A model generated the notes under the pieces. The model ran no database searches. It was not told the DNA's origin and saw only the letters and a program-made list of their open reading frames with translations. Shown piece by piece: positions 8,737-17,473 of a stretch of DNA of 38,365 nucleotides. Source of the DNA: Candidatus Bathyarchaeota archaeon (GTDB taxonomy: Archaea; Thermoproteota; Bathyarchaeia; TCS64; PIYN01). Each line of letters opens with the position of its first letter. The first letter of the stretch is position 1. A program made the translations under genes and the position numbers. The stretch spans positions 1 to 38,365 of the forward strand of contig PIYN01000010.1 of the NCBI GenBank assembly GCA_003601775.1. The letters are read 5' to 3'.

Positions 8737-10365
8737 ATGCCTCCTACTCTTAGAGAACGAGAGAATTTGATGGGCATGACCGAGGAAGAGTACGTTATCT
8801 GTCCTGAGTGCAAGTCTCTCGTCCCCCACACCCCCGTCTGCATCTACTGTGGGGCGAAGCTCCCCCGTCCTAAGAGAAAGGAGAAGGAGGACTCCTCCCT
8901 AACCCTGGAGGCGCAGATTGAGGAGGTCTCTGAGGAGGGTGTACAGGGGAGGTTGGGGCGTTATCTACTGTGGAGGGTTCGTCTCCTGGAGCTCCTGCGC
9001 TCGGGGAAGGTCTCGAGAGAGGTCTTTGAGCAGCTCTACAGGGAGTACTCCTCGGTGACCAAGAAGGCCATCGAGCGGAGGAGGAGGCTGGAGGAGGAGC
9101 TGGAGGGGATCGTGAAGGTGATGGAGGAGCGGAGGAGGCGCCTCGAGGAGCTGGATGTCCTCCGGTCGAACGGACTCCTCGTGAAGGAGGAGCTGCTCGA
9201 CGAGTACTCGAAGTTAAAGTCGGAGATCGAGGAGCTGGAGAGGCAGGCGGCACGGGTGAGGTTCCAGCACAGGGCCTTGGGATGGGTCTCCTCCGAGGGT
9301 CTCTCAGCTGATATGGCCTCGAAGTTCTCTGAGCGCTTCCAGAAGGCCCTCCTCTACCTTCCCACGATGGTCTCTCAGGGGCTTCTCTCCCCGGGGATGG
9401 AGGAGGAGGTGAGGGAGGGCCTCTTGGAGACCCTTAAGGTCTTGGAGAGGGAGAGGGCGGTGGAGGAGTCGCAGCCAAAGTTGGAGGAGCCGGCGGAGGT
9501 GAGGAGGGAGGAGCCCTTCGATGAGGAGACCCTCTTCGCTGAGGTCTCCTCCGTGGTCTTCGGGCATGACGATGAGATCAGGCGGGTCATAAAGGCGATA
9601 AAGATGGGGGACAACGTCCTCATCCTGGGCCGGCATGGGGAGGGGAAGACGGAGCTCCTCCTCCAGCTCCACAGGCGCCTTGGTGGGGTCTACTTCCACT
9701 GTAACGAGGAGGTCTCGGAGAGGGAGATCATCGCTGGGTTCAACCCCAGCGCCTTCGTGGGAGAGAATCCGATCCATAACGGGTGCCTCATGCAGATCGC
9801 GAGTGGGGCGGCGAAGGGCCTACCCATCGCCTTCATCGACGACATCATGAAGCTGAGGCCGAAGACCCAGGTCATCCTCTTCGAGGCGATGAACAACAAG
9901 GAGTTCACGAACCCCGTCGATGGGAGGAAGTACACGCTCCCGGAGGGCTTCTCCGTGGTCTCGGCCAGCAATCTGGAGAGCGTGGCCCAGGAGATGCCGG
10001 ACGCCGCCTTCCTCGACCGCTTCGGGAAGATCGTCATGTGGGGGGAGACCCCAGACGACGCGATGAGGAAGGCCTTGGAGCCCTATAGGCTGCCGGAGTG
10101 GGTAGTGGAGTTCCTCCTCTGGGTGAGGAGGGAGGTCGGGGAGATGCGCTACCTCGTCCCCGTGAGCTTCAGGAATATCATAAAATTCGCGAAGGAGTAC
10201 AACGCCTACAGGCAGCTCTATCAGGACACAGGGGAGCTCTGGAAGCTCGCCGTCGACCGCCTCCTCAAGATGAGGGTCATCAACGCCTTCGGCCTGAAGG
10301 AGTACGAGGAGGCGAGGGAGAAGATGAAGCGCTACCTCGAGGGGAAGAGGGGGCGTGTTACATAG
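8737..10365 (+). CDS. MoxR-like AAA+ ATPase with N-terminal zinc ribbon and coiled coil
   Basis: CPECKSLVPHTPVCIYCG ribbon; long charged heptad-like region; Walker A GRHGEGKT; Walker-B-like LPIAFIDDI; sensor-1-like SASN; LDRFG. Confidence 0.88.
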   Translation: MPPTLRERENLMGMTEEEYVICPECKSLVPHTPVCIYCGAKLPRPKRKEKEDSSLTLEAQIEEVSEEGVQGRLGRYLLWRVRLLELLRSGKVSREVFEQLYREYSSVTKKAIERRRRLEEELEGIVKVMEERRRRLEELDVLRSNGLLVKEELLDEYSKLKSEIEELERQAARVRFQHRALGWVSSEGLSADMASKFSERFQKALLYLPTMVSQGLLSPGMEEEVREGLLETLKVLERERAVEESQPKLEEPAEVRREEPFDEETLFAEVSSVVFGHDDEIRRVIKAIKMGDNVLILGRHGEGKTELLLQLHRRLGGVYFHCNEEVSEREIIAGFNPSAFVGENPIHNGCLMQIASGAAKGLPIAFIDDIMKLRPKTQVILFEAMNNKEFTNPVDGRKYTLPEGFSVVSASNLESVAQEMPDAAFLDRFGKIVMWGETPDDAMRKALEPYRLPEWVVEFLLWVRREVGEMRYLVPVSFRNIIKFAKEYNAYRQLYQDTGELWKLAVDRLLKMRVINAFGLKEYEEAREKMKRYLEGKRGRVT

Positions 10366-11428
10366 GAGGGGTTCCAGCGAGGATAGGCGCCTCTGGCTGG
10401 TAAAGTTCGAGTGTGAGGGACGGGATGGCGTCAGACGCGGCCTATACCTGGACGGCGTCTACACCTCCCGGAGCTTCATGGAGGCGGGGGACGAGGATCA
10501 GATACGTGACGCCCTATTGGATATGATCTCCTCCGGGAGGCTGACTTTGGACCCAGAGGGGAGGAACTCGAACCTCTCCCTCTCCTCCGTGGAGCGACAG
10601 GGCGATATCGTCACGGTGAGACTCCGCGCCGAGGACGTCGACAAAGAGACCAGAAGTCTCCCATTGTACGGGTTCGGGAGGCCTCATGGCCTTAGGATGG
10701 GGCCGGTGACGGAGTGGGATATCGTGGGCAGGGTGAGGGAGTACTTGGAGGGTAACCGCTTCCTCGAGTTCCTTGAGCTTGTGAGGTCCATCGCACCCGT
10801 CGTGGAGGAGAGGGCCATGACCCCCTTCGATGGGAAGACGGTCCACCCCATCTCCTCGAGGACGATCCTCAGCGAGCTCACCGTCTACTCCAAGGGCCTC
10901 GTCGGCCACCATAAGAGGGAGGCGAGGACCGTCATCCTTCTGGATAGAAGCGTGAGCATGTCGAACCCCTGGTCGATATGGGAGGAGTACCCGAAGATCG
11001 ACGTCGCGAAGTTCCTCGTGAGGGCCCTCCAGGCGCTGCAGTTCAACAACGTCCTCCTCAGCTTCGGGGAGGATGTGAGGGAGGAGCCCGACCTGGAGGC
11101 CGTGGAGGCGGTGGACGGGGAGACCCGCCTCGACAGGGCCCTGATGGAGGCGGCGCTGCTGGAGCCCGAGAGGCTCGTGATAATCACAGATGGGAAGCCC
11201 GTCTACTCCGAGAGCCGGGACACGGAGAGGCTCTGCGACACCGCGATCAACGTCCTGGACGCGATGTCCCGCTCCAGGATCAACGTCCTCATCGTCCTCC
11301 TGGGCTACGACTACGACATGGTCAGGTTCTACCGAAGGCTGGAGGAGAACCCCACCGTCACCCTCCTGGAGCTCGCGGCCCAGAGCGACATCGTTGAGAT
11401 GATGGAGAAGCTCTCCCACTGGCTGTAG
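10355..11428 (+). CDS. VWA (von Willebrand factor A) domain protein, MoxR partner
   Basis: MIDAS motif VILLDRSVSMS (DxSxS), ETRLDRAL, VIITDGKP; GTG start overlaps the end of the ATPase gene by 11 bp. Confidence 0.88.
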   Translation: MLHRRGSSEDRRLWLVKFECEGRDGVRRGLYLDGVYTSRSFMEAGDEDQIRDALLDMISSGRLTLDPEGRNSNLSLSSVERQGDIVTVRLRAEDVDKETRSLPLYGFGRPHGLRMGPVTEWDIVGRVREYLEGNRFLEFLELVRSIAPVVEERAMTPFDGKTVHPISSRTILSELTVYSKGLVGHHKREARTVILLDRSVSMSNPWSIWEEYPKIDVAKFLVRALQALQFNNVLLSFGEDVREEPDLEAVEAVDGETRLDRALMEAALLEPERLVIITDGKPVYSESRDTERLCDTAINVLDAMSRSRINVLIVLLGYDYDMVRFYRRLEENPTVTLLELAAQSDIVEMMEKLSHWL

Positions 11429-11493
11429 GGAGCCCGCGCCTCGATCAAAAGGCTTTAATCGCCATCGCAGCGATATCTGCTTAGTGAGGGACC

Positions 11494-13071
11494 TTGTCGT
11501 CGAGATCTCTGAAGGTTATTCTGGGTGGTACCCTCATCGATGGGACGGGTGGGCCGCCTATAAGGGATGGGGCCGTGGTCATCTCCGGGTCGAGGATCGT
11601 GGAGGTGGGACCGGCTGGGGAGGGGGAGGTCCCGAGGGGTGCGGAGGTCATAGACGCCGCGGGGAGGACCGTGATGCCTGGTTTCATAGATGCTCATACT
11701 CACTTCATGGGGCTGGGTGTGCGGACCCTCACGACCCTCGACCTCTCGGGTACGAGGTCGATCTCAGAGGTCCTCAGCTTGGTGAGGGAGAGGCTGGCGG
11801 GGATGCCGAGGGGGACCTGGCTCCTGGGCCGGGGATGGGATGAGAGCAAGTGGGTAGAGAGGAGGTATATAACGAAGAGGGACTTGGACCCTGTCTCCCC
11901 TGAGAATCCCGTGGCGCTCGTCCGCGTCTGCGGACACCTCATCACGCTGAACACGAGGGCCCTCCAGGCCGCGAAGATCACCCGTGAGACCCCAGACCCC
12001 CCGGGCGGCAAGATCGATAGGGACCCCTTGACGGGGGAGCCCACCGGCGTGCTGAGGGACGCCGGTATGCTTGTCTACAAGGTCATACCCCCCACCCCGA
12101 AGGAGATGTCCCTGAAGGGCCTGAGGAAGGCCTGTGAGATCGCCCTAAGCCTGGGGTGTACCAGCATCCACGAGGCGGGGATGGATGCCAACGGCTTCAG
12201 GACCTATCAGACGGCGCTGGAGGAGGGCCTCCTCACGGTGAGGGCCTACGTCATGCCGAGGGGGACGATGATAGAGGCCCTCGAGGCCCTCGGGGTGAGG
12301 ACGGGCTTCGGGAACGAGCACCTCAAGATAGGCTCCGTGAAGTTCATCCTCGACGGCTCCATGGGGGCCCACACGGCTGCCCTCTTCGAGCCCTACGCCG
12401 ACGACCCCTCGACGAGCGGCATCTTCGTCACACCGCCGGAGAGGTTGAGGGAGATGGTGATGAAGGCCCATAGCCTGGGGATGCAGGTGGCGATCCACGC
12501 CATCGGCGACAGGGGGATCGAGGAGGCCCTGAACGCCTTGGAGGCGGCGCTGGAGGAGGAGCCGAGGGAGGATCACCGCCACAGGATCGAGCACTGCGAG
12601 GTCCTCACGGAGGACCAGATAGCCCGGATCAAGCGCCTCGGCGTCATAGCCTCCATGCAGCCCAACTTCGTCGGGGAGTGGAGCCAACCCGGGGGGATGT
12701 ACGAGGAGCGCCTGGGCCCAATCAGGCTGAGGCGTAACAACCCCTACAGGAGGCTCCTCGACGAGGGGATCAAGGTCTCCTTCGGCTCCGACTGCATGCC
12801 CTTCCATCCCCTCTACGGCCTCTGGTCTGCCGTCAACCACCCCATAGAGGAGAGCAGGATCACCCTGGAGGAGGCCGTGAGGTGCTACACCCTCGACGCC
12901 GCCTACGCCTCCTTCGAGGAGGACTTGAAGGGCTCCCTGGAGCCGGGGAAGCTCGCCGACATCATCATCCTCTCAGAGGACCTGACCTCGATCCCCCCGG
13001 AGAAGATCAGGGACGTGAAGGTTGACATGACTATGGTGGGCGGAAAGGTCCTCTACAGGAGGGTCGCATAG
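11494..13071 (+). CDS. YtcJ-like metal-dependent amidohydrolase
   Basis: [73 protein letters not shown]. Confidence 0.9.
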   Translation: MSSRSLKVILGGTLIDGTGGPPIRDGAVVISGSRIVEVGPAGEGEVPRGAEVIDAAGRTVMPGFIDAHTHFMGLGVRTLTTLDLSGTRSISEVLSLVRERLAGMPRGTWLLGRGWDESKWVERRYITKRDLDPVSPENPVALVRVCGHLITLNTRALQAAKITRETPDPPGGKIDRDPLTGEPTGVLRDAGMLVYKVIPPTPKEMSLKGLRKACEIALSLGCTSIHEAGMDANGFRTYQTALEEGLLTVRAYVMPRGTMIEALEALGVRTGFGNEHLKIGSVKFILDGSMGAHTAALFEPYADDPSTSGIFVTPPERLREMVMKAHSLGMQVAIHAIGDRGIEEALNALEAALEEEPREDHRHRIEHCEVLTEDQIARIKRLGVIASMQPNFVGEWSQPGGMYEERLGPIRLRRNNPYRRLLDEGIKVSFGSDCMPFHPLYGLWSAVNHPIEESRITLEEAVRCYTLDAAYASFEEDLKGSLEPGKLADIIILSEDLTSIPPEKIRDVKVDMTMVGGKVLYRRVA

Positions 13072-13084
13072 CCCTTTTTTAATG
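13072..13084 (+). terminator. T-rich archaeal terminator candidate
   Basis: CCCTTTTTTAA immediately after the amidohydrolase stop. Confidence 0.4.
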
Positions 13085-13163
13085 ATTGAGGGGTTATGGG
13101 GTTCTACCGCGGGTTGACCTTTTTAAATTCGAGTTAGCCCTTTCCTACTTAAGGTGTTGGTGA

Positions 13164-13451
13164 ATGGGGAAGATTAAGACTCTTGAGATCGTTGTAAGAG
13201 GGGATATTATAGAGAAGAACTTAATCCTGATGCTGGCTGAGGCCTTGAGGGATTCTAAACTCAGGGCGGACTTCAGCTCAAATATTGTCGTTCCACCCTT
13301 CCTGAAGGCCGTGGAGAGGCGGTATCCGAGCCTGGCGGTTCTATATGCCACCGTTGACATCGAGGACCTCTTCAAGTTCAGGGCATTAATAGAGGAACTC
13401 TGCGAGAGGGAGGAGTGCTGCCTTATATCCCTGACCGTGCTAGATGGGTGA
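13164..13451 (+). CDS. small conserved-looking protein, possibly Pcc1-like fold (tentative)
   Basis: 95-aa ORF with TATA-like ctttttaaatt about 40 bp upstream; LAVLYATVDIEDLFKFRALIEELC resembles the C-terminal half of Pcc1 proteins but the match is weak. Confidence 0.5.
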   Translation: MGKIKTLEIVVRGDIIEKNLILMLAEALRDSKLRADFSSNIVVPPFLKAVERRYPSLAVLYATVDIEDLFKFRALIEELCEREECCLISLTVLDG

Positions 13452-13475
13452 GACCTAACACTGGAGGATAGGGAA

Positions 13476-14858
13476 ATGAGGTGGCGGAGGAGGATATGGA
13501 TACTACTTATTATCGGGGTTATCGTACTGGCTTCATATCTACTCACTGGAGAATTGACCCCGAAGGAGCGCGGCGGACTCGTGATACTCCTCCTCACAGC
13601 ATCCCTCTGGATCTCTGAGGCGATCCCCCTCCCCGCGACCTCTCTTCTCGTCCCCTTTCTCCAGCCCCTCTTCGGCCTCCAATCCTTCTCCTCAGCCCTG
13701 GAGCCCTTCTTCGCCCCTGTCGTCGCCCTCCTCCTCGGCGGCTTCCTGCTAGCCAAGGCTGTGGAGAAGCACGACCTCGACGAGTACTTGGCGAACCTGG
13801 TCCTCTCCAAGGTGCGAGCAAAGCCGCGTATCGTAGTTCTCGCGCTCATGTCCGCGACGGCCTTCCTCTCCATGTGGATGAGCAACACGGCCTCCGCAGC
13901 CCTGATGCTCACCATCGCTCTCCGCCTTGTGGCCGCCATCGAGGAGAGGGATCCCAACCTCTCCAAGGTAATCGTCCTCGGCGTCGCCTACTCCTCGACG
14001 GTCGGAGGGATCGCCACCCTCGTGGGGACGCCGACCTGTGCCCTGGCGGCCGGGGCCCTCAGGGACCTCCTAGGCTACGAACTCACCTTCCTGGGCTGGT
14101 CCCTCTACGGGCTGCCCATAACGGTGGCGATGATCCTCATCATCTGGCTCCTCCTCTTCGCCCTCTTCCGCCCTAGGATCGGGGAGATACCGAGGGCCGT
14201 TAAGCGGGTGGGGCCCTTGAAGAGAAGGCAGAAGTTGACGCTGGTTATATTCCTCGCCGCAGTCCTCCTCTGGTCCTCGGAGAGGCTCCCAGAGCCCCTC
14301 GCAGAACTCGTCGGCTGGAGGGGGCACGGGTTATCCTCAGGCATGGTCTCCCTCTTGGTTGCGGTGGTCCTCTTCTCAACGGAGTTGCTGGAGGGGCCGG
14401 ACCTCTCGGGGGTGAACTGGGGGGCGCTGCTCCTCATCGGAGGGGGGCTGAGCCTCGGCTCGGCCCTCGAGGTCTCCGGGCTGACGCGGCTTATCAGCGG
14501 GGGCCTCGTCCATCTGACCAAGGAGGCCTTCGTCGGGGCCATCATCCCTCTGACGGCCTTCTCCGCCATTACCCTGAGCATAGTCGCGAGCAACACCGCG
14601 AGCGCCAGCATCTTTCTCCCCATAGCCATCGACTTGGGCACCATCACGGGGACAAACCCGGTCATCCTAGCCGTCGTCGTGGGCATCTGCTCGAGCCTGG
14701 ATTTCATGCTCCCCGTGGGGACCCCGCCGAACGCGATAGCCTACAGCACCGGGAAGGTGACTATGGGCGAGATGATCAGAGCGGGGGTCCTCCTCGACAT
14801 CATCGGCTGCGTCCTCACTGTAATACTCGCCCTCTCACTCTGGCCGCTCATCGCTTAG
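13476..14858 (+). CDS. SLC13/DASS family anion transporter
   Basis: SEAIPLPATSLLVPFL, SNTASAALML, GTPTCALAAG, VASNTASASIFLPIA, LPVGTPPNAIAYSTG, the hallmark SNT/TPP motifs. Confidence 0.9.
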   Translation: MRWRRRIWILLIIGVIVLASYLLTGELTPKERGGLVILLLTASLWISEAIPLPATSLLVPFLQPLFGLQSFSSALEPFFAPVVALLLGGFLLAKAVEKHDLDEYLANLVLSKVRAKPRIVVLALMSATAFLSMWMSNTASAALMLTIALRLVAAIEERDPNLSKVIVLGVAYSSTVGGIATLVGTPTCALAAGALRDLLGYELTFLGWSLYGLPITVAMILIIWLLLFALFRPRIGEIPRAVKRVGPLKRRQKLTLVIFLAAVLLWSSERLPEPLAELVGWRGHGLSSGMVSLLVAVVLFSTELLEGPDLSGVNWGALLLIGGGLSLGSALEVSGLTRLISGGLVHLTKEAFVGAIIPLTAFSAITLSIVASNTASASIFLPIAIDLGTITGTNPVILAVVVGICSSLDFMLPVGTPPNAIAYSTGKVTMGEMIRAGVLLDIIGCVLTVILALSLWPLIA

Positions 14859-16057
14859 ACCTTCACGCCGAATTTGAGGAGGAGGAGAGATGCGAGGATT
14901 ATCGCTATGCTCAGGGGGAAGAGGGAGGATAGCCCCATCCAGTCAGCGAGGAAGCCCCCTATCATCGGAGCAACAGAGCCGACGATGCTGCTTGGGAGGA
15001 AGAAGAGGGCGTACCCCATCCCCCTCCTCGAGGTCGGCGTCAGCTCGGCGATGATGGAGGAGTTCGCCGCCATCCCGCAGGAGTTGAAGAAGCTGTAGCC
15101 GAAGTAGAAGAGGGTGAAGAGGGCGGCGTTGGGGGAGAGGAAGGCGAGGGAGAGGCAGAGGATTGAGGCGGAGAGGACGGTTAGGAGCCAACGCTTGTTC
15201 CCGAACCTATCGGCGAAGAGGCCCCCGAGGGGGGCGGCGAAGACCCCCATGATGGAGACGGAGCCGAAGACGAGGCTGGCCAGGGAGACGGAGAGTCTCC
15301 TGACGTCGGTGAGGTAGAGGGGGAGGAAGCTCCCGATGAGGCGTCCCCCAATATTTCTCACGGCACTGTAGACGAGGAAGACCACAAACCCCAGGGACAG
15401 GAGGGAGGTATAACCCCCCTCGTCCTGCTCTATCGACTTCTCTTGGGGACGCTTCTCTCCACGGTCTCTGATAACCTCCTCGTCGGGCCTCAGCCTCCAG
15501 ATGCCGAGGAAGAGGAGGGAGATGGGGATGAACCAGAGGAGGTAGACTGTCCTCCAGCCGTAGGGGATGAGGAGGGAGAGGGAGATGGGGCCGAGGGCCA
15601 TCCCCAGGGGACCGCCCGCGCTCTGGACCCCGATGGCCTTAGACCTCTCGCGGTCGGAGGTGAGTTTTGTGGTATAGCTCAAGGCCGCTGGATGATAGAT
15701 CGTAGAGGCGAGGGCCAAGGTGCCTATCGCGATGAACAGGGTCAAGGAGCTCTTGGACCAGACGACCGCGAGGGCCGATGAGATCTGGATGAGGAAGCTG
15801 AGGGCGATGGCGGCCCTGGAGCCGAATCTGTCAGCGATGTAGCCGCTTGGGATGGATGCCAAGGTCCTGAAGAGCGGGGGTATCGAGGCTATAAGTCCGA
15901 GTTGCGGCAGGGTGAGGCTGAACTCTTCTCGGAAGACGGGGAAGAGGGCTGGGTAGACCCTGTCGAAGACGTGGATGAAGACGTGTGTCACCGCCATGAG
16001 GAGGACGCCGTATCCGAGCACGGGCTCCGTCCTACTATCAGACCCCAATCGACACAC
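14855..16057 (-). CDS. MFS transporter
   Basis: 12-TM pattern; PSGYIADRFGSRAAI and GGLFADRFGNKRWL loop motifs; start codon uncertain (GTG). Confidence 0.85.
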   Translation of the reverse strand: MCRLGSDSRTEPVLGYGVLLMAVTHVFIHVFDRVYPALFPVFREEFSLTLPQLGLIASIPPLFRTLASIPSGYIADRFGSRAAIALSFLIQISSALAVVWSKSSLTLFIAIGTLALASTIYHPAALSYTTKLTSDRERSKAIGVQSAGGPLGMALGPISLSLLIPYGWRTVYLLWFIPISLLFLGIWRLRPDEEVIRDRGEKRPQEKSIEQDEGGYTSLLSLGFVVFLVYSAVRNIGGRLIGSFLPLYLTDVRRLSVSLASLVFGSVSIMGVFAAPLGGLFADRFGNKRWLLTVLSASILCLSLAFLSPNAALFTLFYFGYSFFNSCGMAANSSIIAELTPTSRRGMGYALFFLPSSIVGSVAPMIGGFLADWMGLSSLFPLSIAIILASLLLLKFGVKV

Positions 16058-16153
16058 CCTTGAGATTATCCCTTACAACCCCGGCGAAGATATAAAGTTA
16101 TTTCGAGTCTCTCCGCATAAGTTTTAAGGAGGAAGGGGGAGGGTCTTATAACT

Positions 16154-16705
16154 ATGATAACGAGGGATGAAGGGCTCAGACTGATCGATGAGCATATCTC
16201 CAACCCGAACCTGAAGAAGCACATGATCGCCGTCTCAGCGGTTATGAAGGGCCTCGCGGAGAAGCTGGGTGAGGACACGGCCCTATGGGAGATCGTGGGC
16301 CTCCTCCACGACCTCGACTATGAGGAGGTGGGGGAGGATATGTCCCGCCACGGCCTTGTCTCCGCGGAGATGGTGAAGGACCTCCTGCCGGAGGAGGCTC
16401 TCCACGCCATAAGGGCGCATAACGAGATGACCGGGGTCGAGGCCGAGAGCCCCATGGACTACGCCCTCATCGCGGCTGACGCCATCTCTGGCCTCGCCAT
16501 AGCGACAGCCCTCATGATGCCCCATAGGACCCTTGCAGAGGTCCGGGTCAAGAGCCTCAGGAAGAAGTTCAAGGACAAGTCCTTCGCCCGGAACGTGGAT
16601 CGGGACAAGATCAGGTACTGCACCAAGCTGGGCCTGACCCTGGAGGACTTCTTTGCGCTATCCCTCGAGGCCCTGCAGTCGGTGAGGGAGGAGCTGGGGC
16701 TCTGA
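16154..16705 (+). CDS. HD domain phosphohydrolase
   Basis: LLHDLDYEEVGEDMSRHGLVSAEMVKDLLPEEALHAIRAHNE; HD motif. Confidence 0.85.
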   Translation: MITRDEGLRLIDEHISNPNLKKHMIAVSAVMKGLAEKLGEDTALWEIVGLLHDLDYEEVGEDMSRHGLVSAEMVKDLLPEEALHAIRAHNEMTGVEAESPMDYALIAADAISGLAIATALMMPHRTLAEVRVKSLRKKFKDKSFARNVDRDKIRYCTKLGLTLEDFFALSLEALQSVREELGL

Positions 16706-17469
16706 GCACAGGCGGGTACGGGCTCGGGAGGGGTCATGGCCGGGACCCTCATGAGGCGGCGGTCTCGTACCTCCTCTCAGAATGTCGAGGTCTGGCGATC
16801 ATCTCCATCCTGGCCTATGGGAGCTACGCGAGGGGGGGCTACGGCCCGGAGAGCGACGTGGATCTCCTCGTGGTCCTGGACTCGGAGCGCTACTCCTCCA
16901 GGGACCTGAGGAGGCTCGTTGAGATCGCGGAGTTCTGCAGGGAGGAGTTCGGGGTATCTCTGAACATGGATATCATACTGGACTCCGAGATCGAGCTATG
17001 GAACAGGGGAATACTCCTCGAGGGCCATAGCTTCATCGACCTCTCCTTCTACAGGAGGGATGGCAAGGTCCTCCTCGGCGAGGATGTGAGGGATAGGTTT
17101 AGGATCCCCGACGACCTTGAGGAGAAGGCCCGCATTCTCTTGAGGATCGTGGAGTCGGAGTTCAAGCGATGGTTCCTCGAGGAGGGAGTGAGAGAGCCCC
17201 TCGTCCCCCACTGGATGACTGGATGGCTCCTCGTCACCTTTCTCAACACCCTTGGGATCGTGGACGTCCCAGACTTCAGGCGGACCTGCGAACTCGTCGC
17301 GGAGATTCCTCCCCTGGCGACCACCCAAGGGTTCAAGAAGTACAGGGAGAAGAGAAGACTGACGGTGGATGAGTTCATAGAGCTGTGCAAGATTGTAAAG
17401 CATCACAGTCAAGGCCGGAGGATCCCTAAGGGGCGCGGGGGAGATACGAGCCCCGTTAAATATTTTTAA
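16702..17469 (+). CDS. MNT-type nucleotidyltransferase, proposed CTG start (non-canonical) or frameshifted 5' end
   Basis: ILAYGSYARGGYGPESDVDLLVVLD active-site motif lies upstream of the ORF-track start (GTG 16858). No ATG/GTG/TTG exists in this frame between the stop at 16525 and 16858; CTG at 16702 overlaps the HD gene stop (CTGA). Confidence 0.65.
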   Translation: MSTGGYGLGRGHGRDPHEAAVSYLLSECRGLAIISILAYGSYARGGYGPESDVDLLVVLDSERYSSRDLRRLVEIAEFCREEFGVSLNMDIILDSEIELWNRGILLEGHSFIDLSFYRRDGKVLLGEDVRDRFRIPDDLEEKARILLRIVESEFKRWFLEEGVREPLVPHWMTGWLLVTFLNTLGIVDVPDFRRTCELVAEIPPLATTQGFKKYREKRRLTVDEFIELCKIVKHHSQGRRIPKGRGGDTSPVKYF

Positions 17470-17473
17470 AACG

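Noticed and set aside
10514-11419. 301-aa minus-strand ORF
   Set aside because: Shadow ORF opposite the VWA gene.
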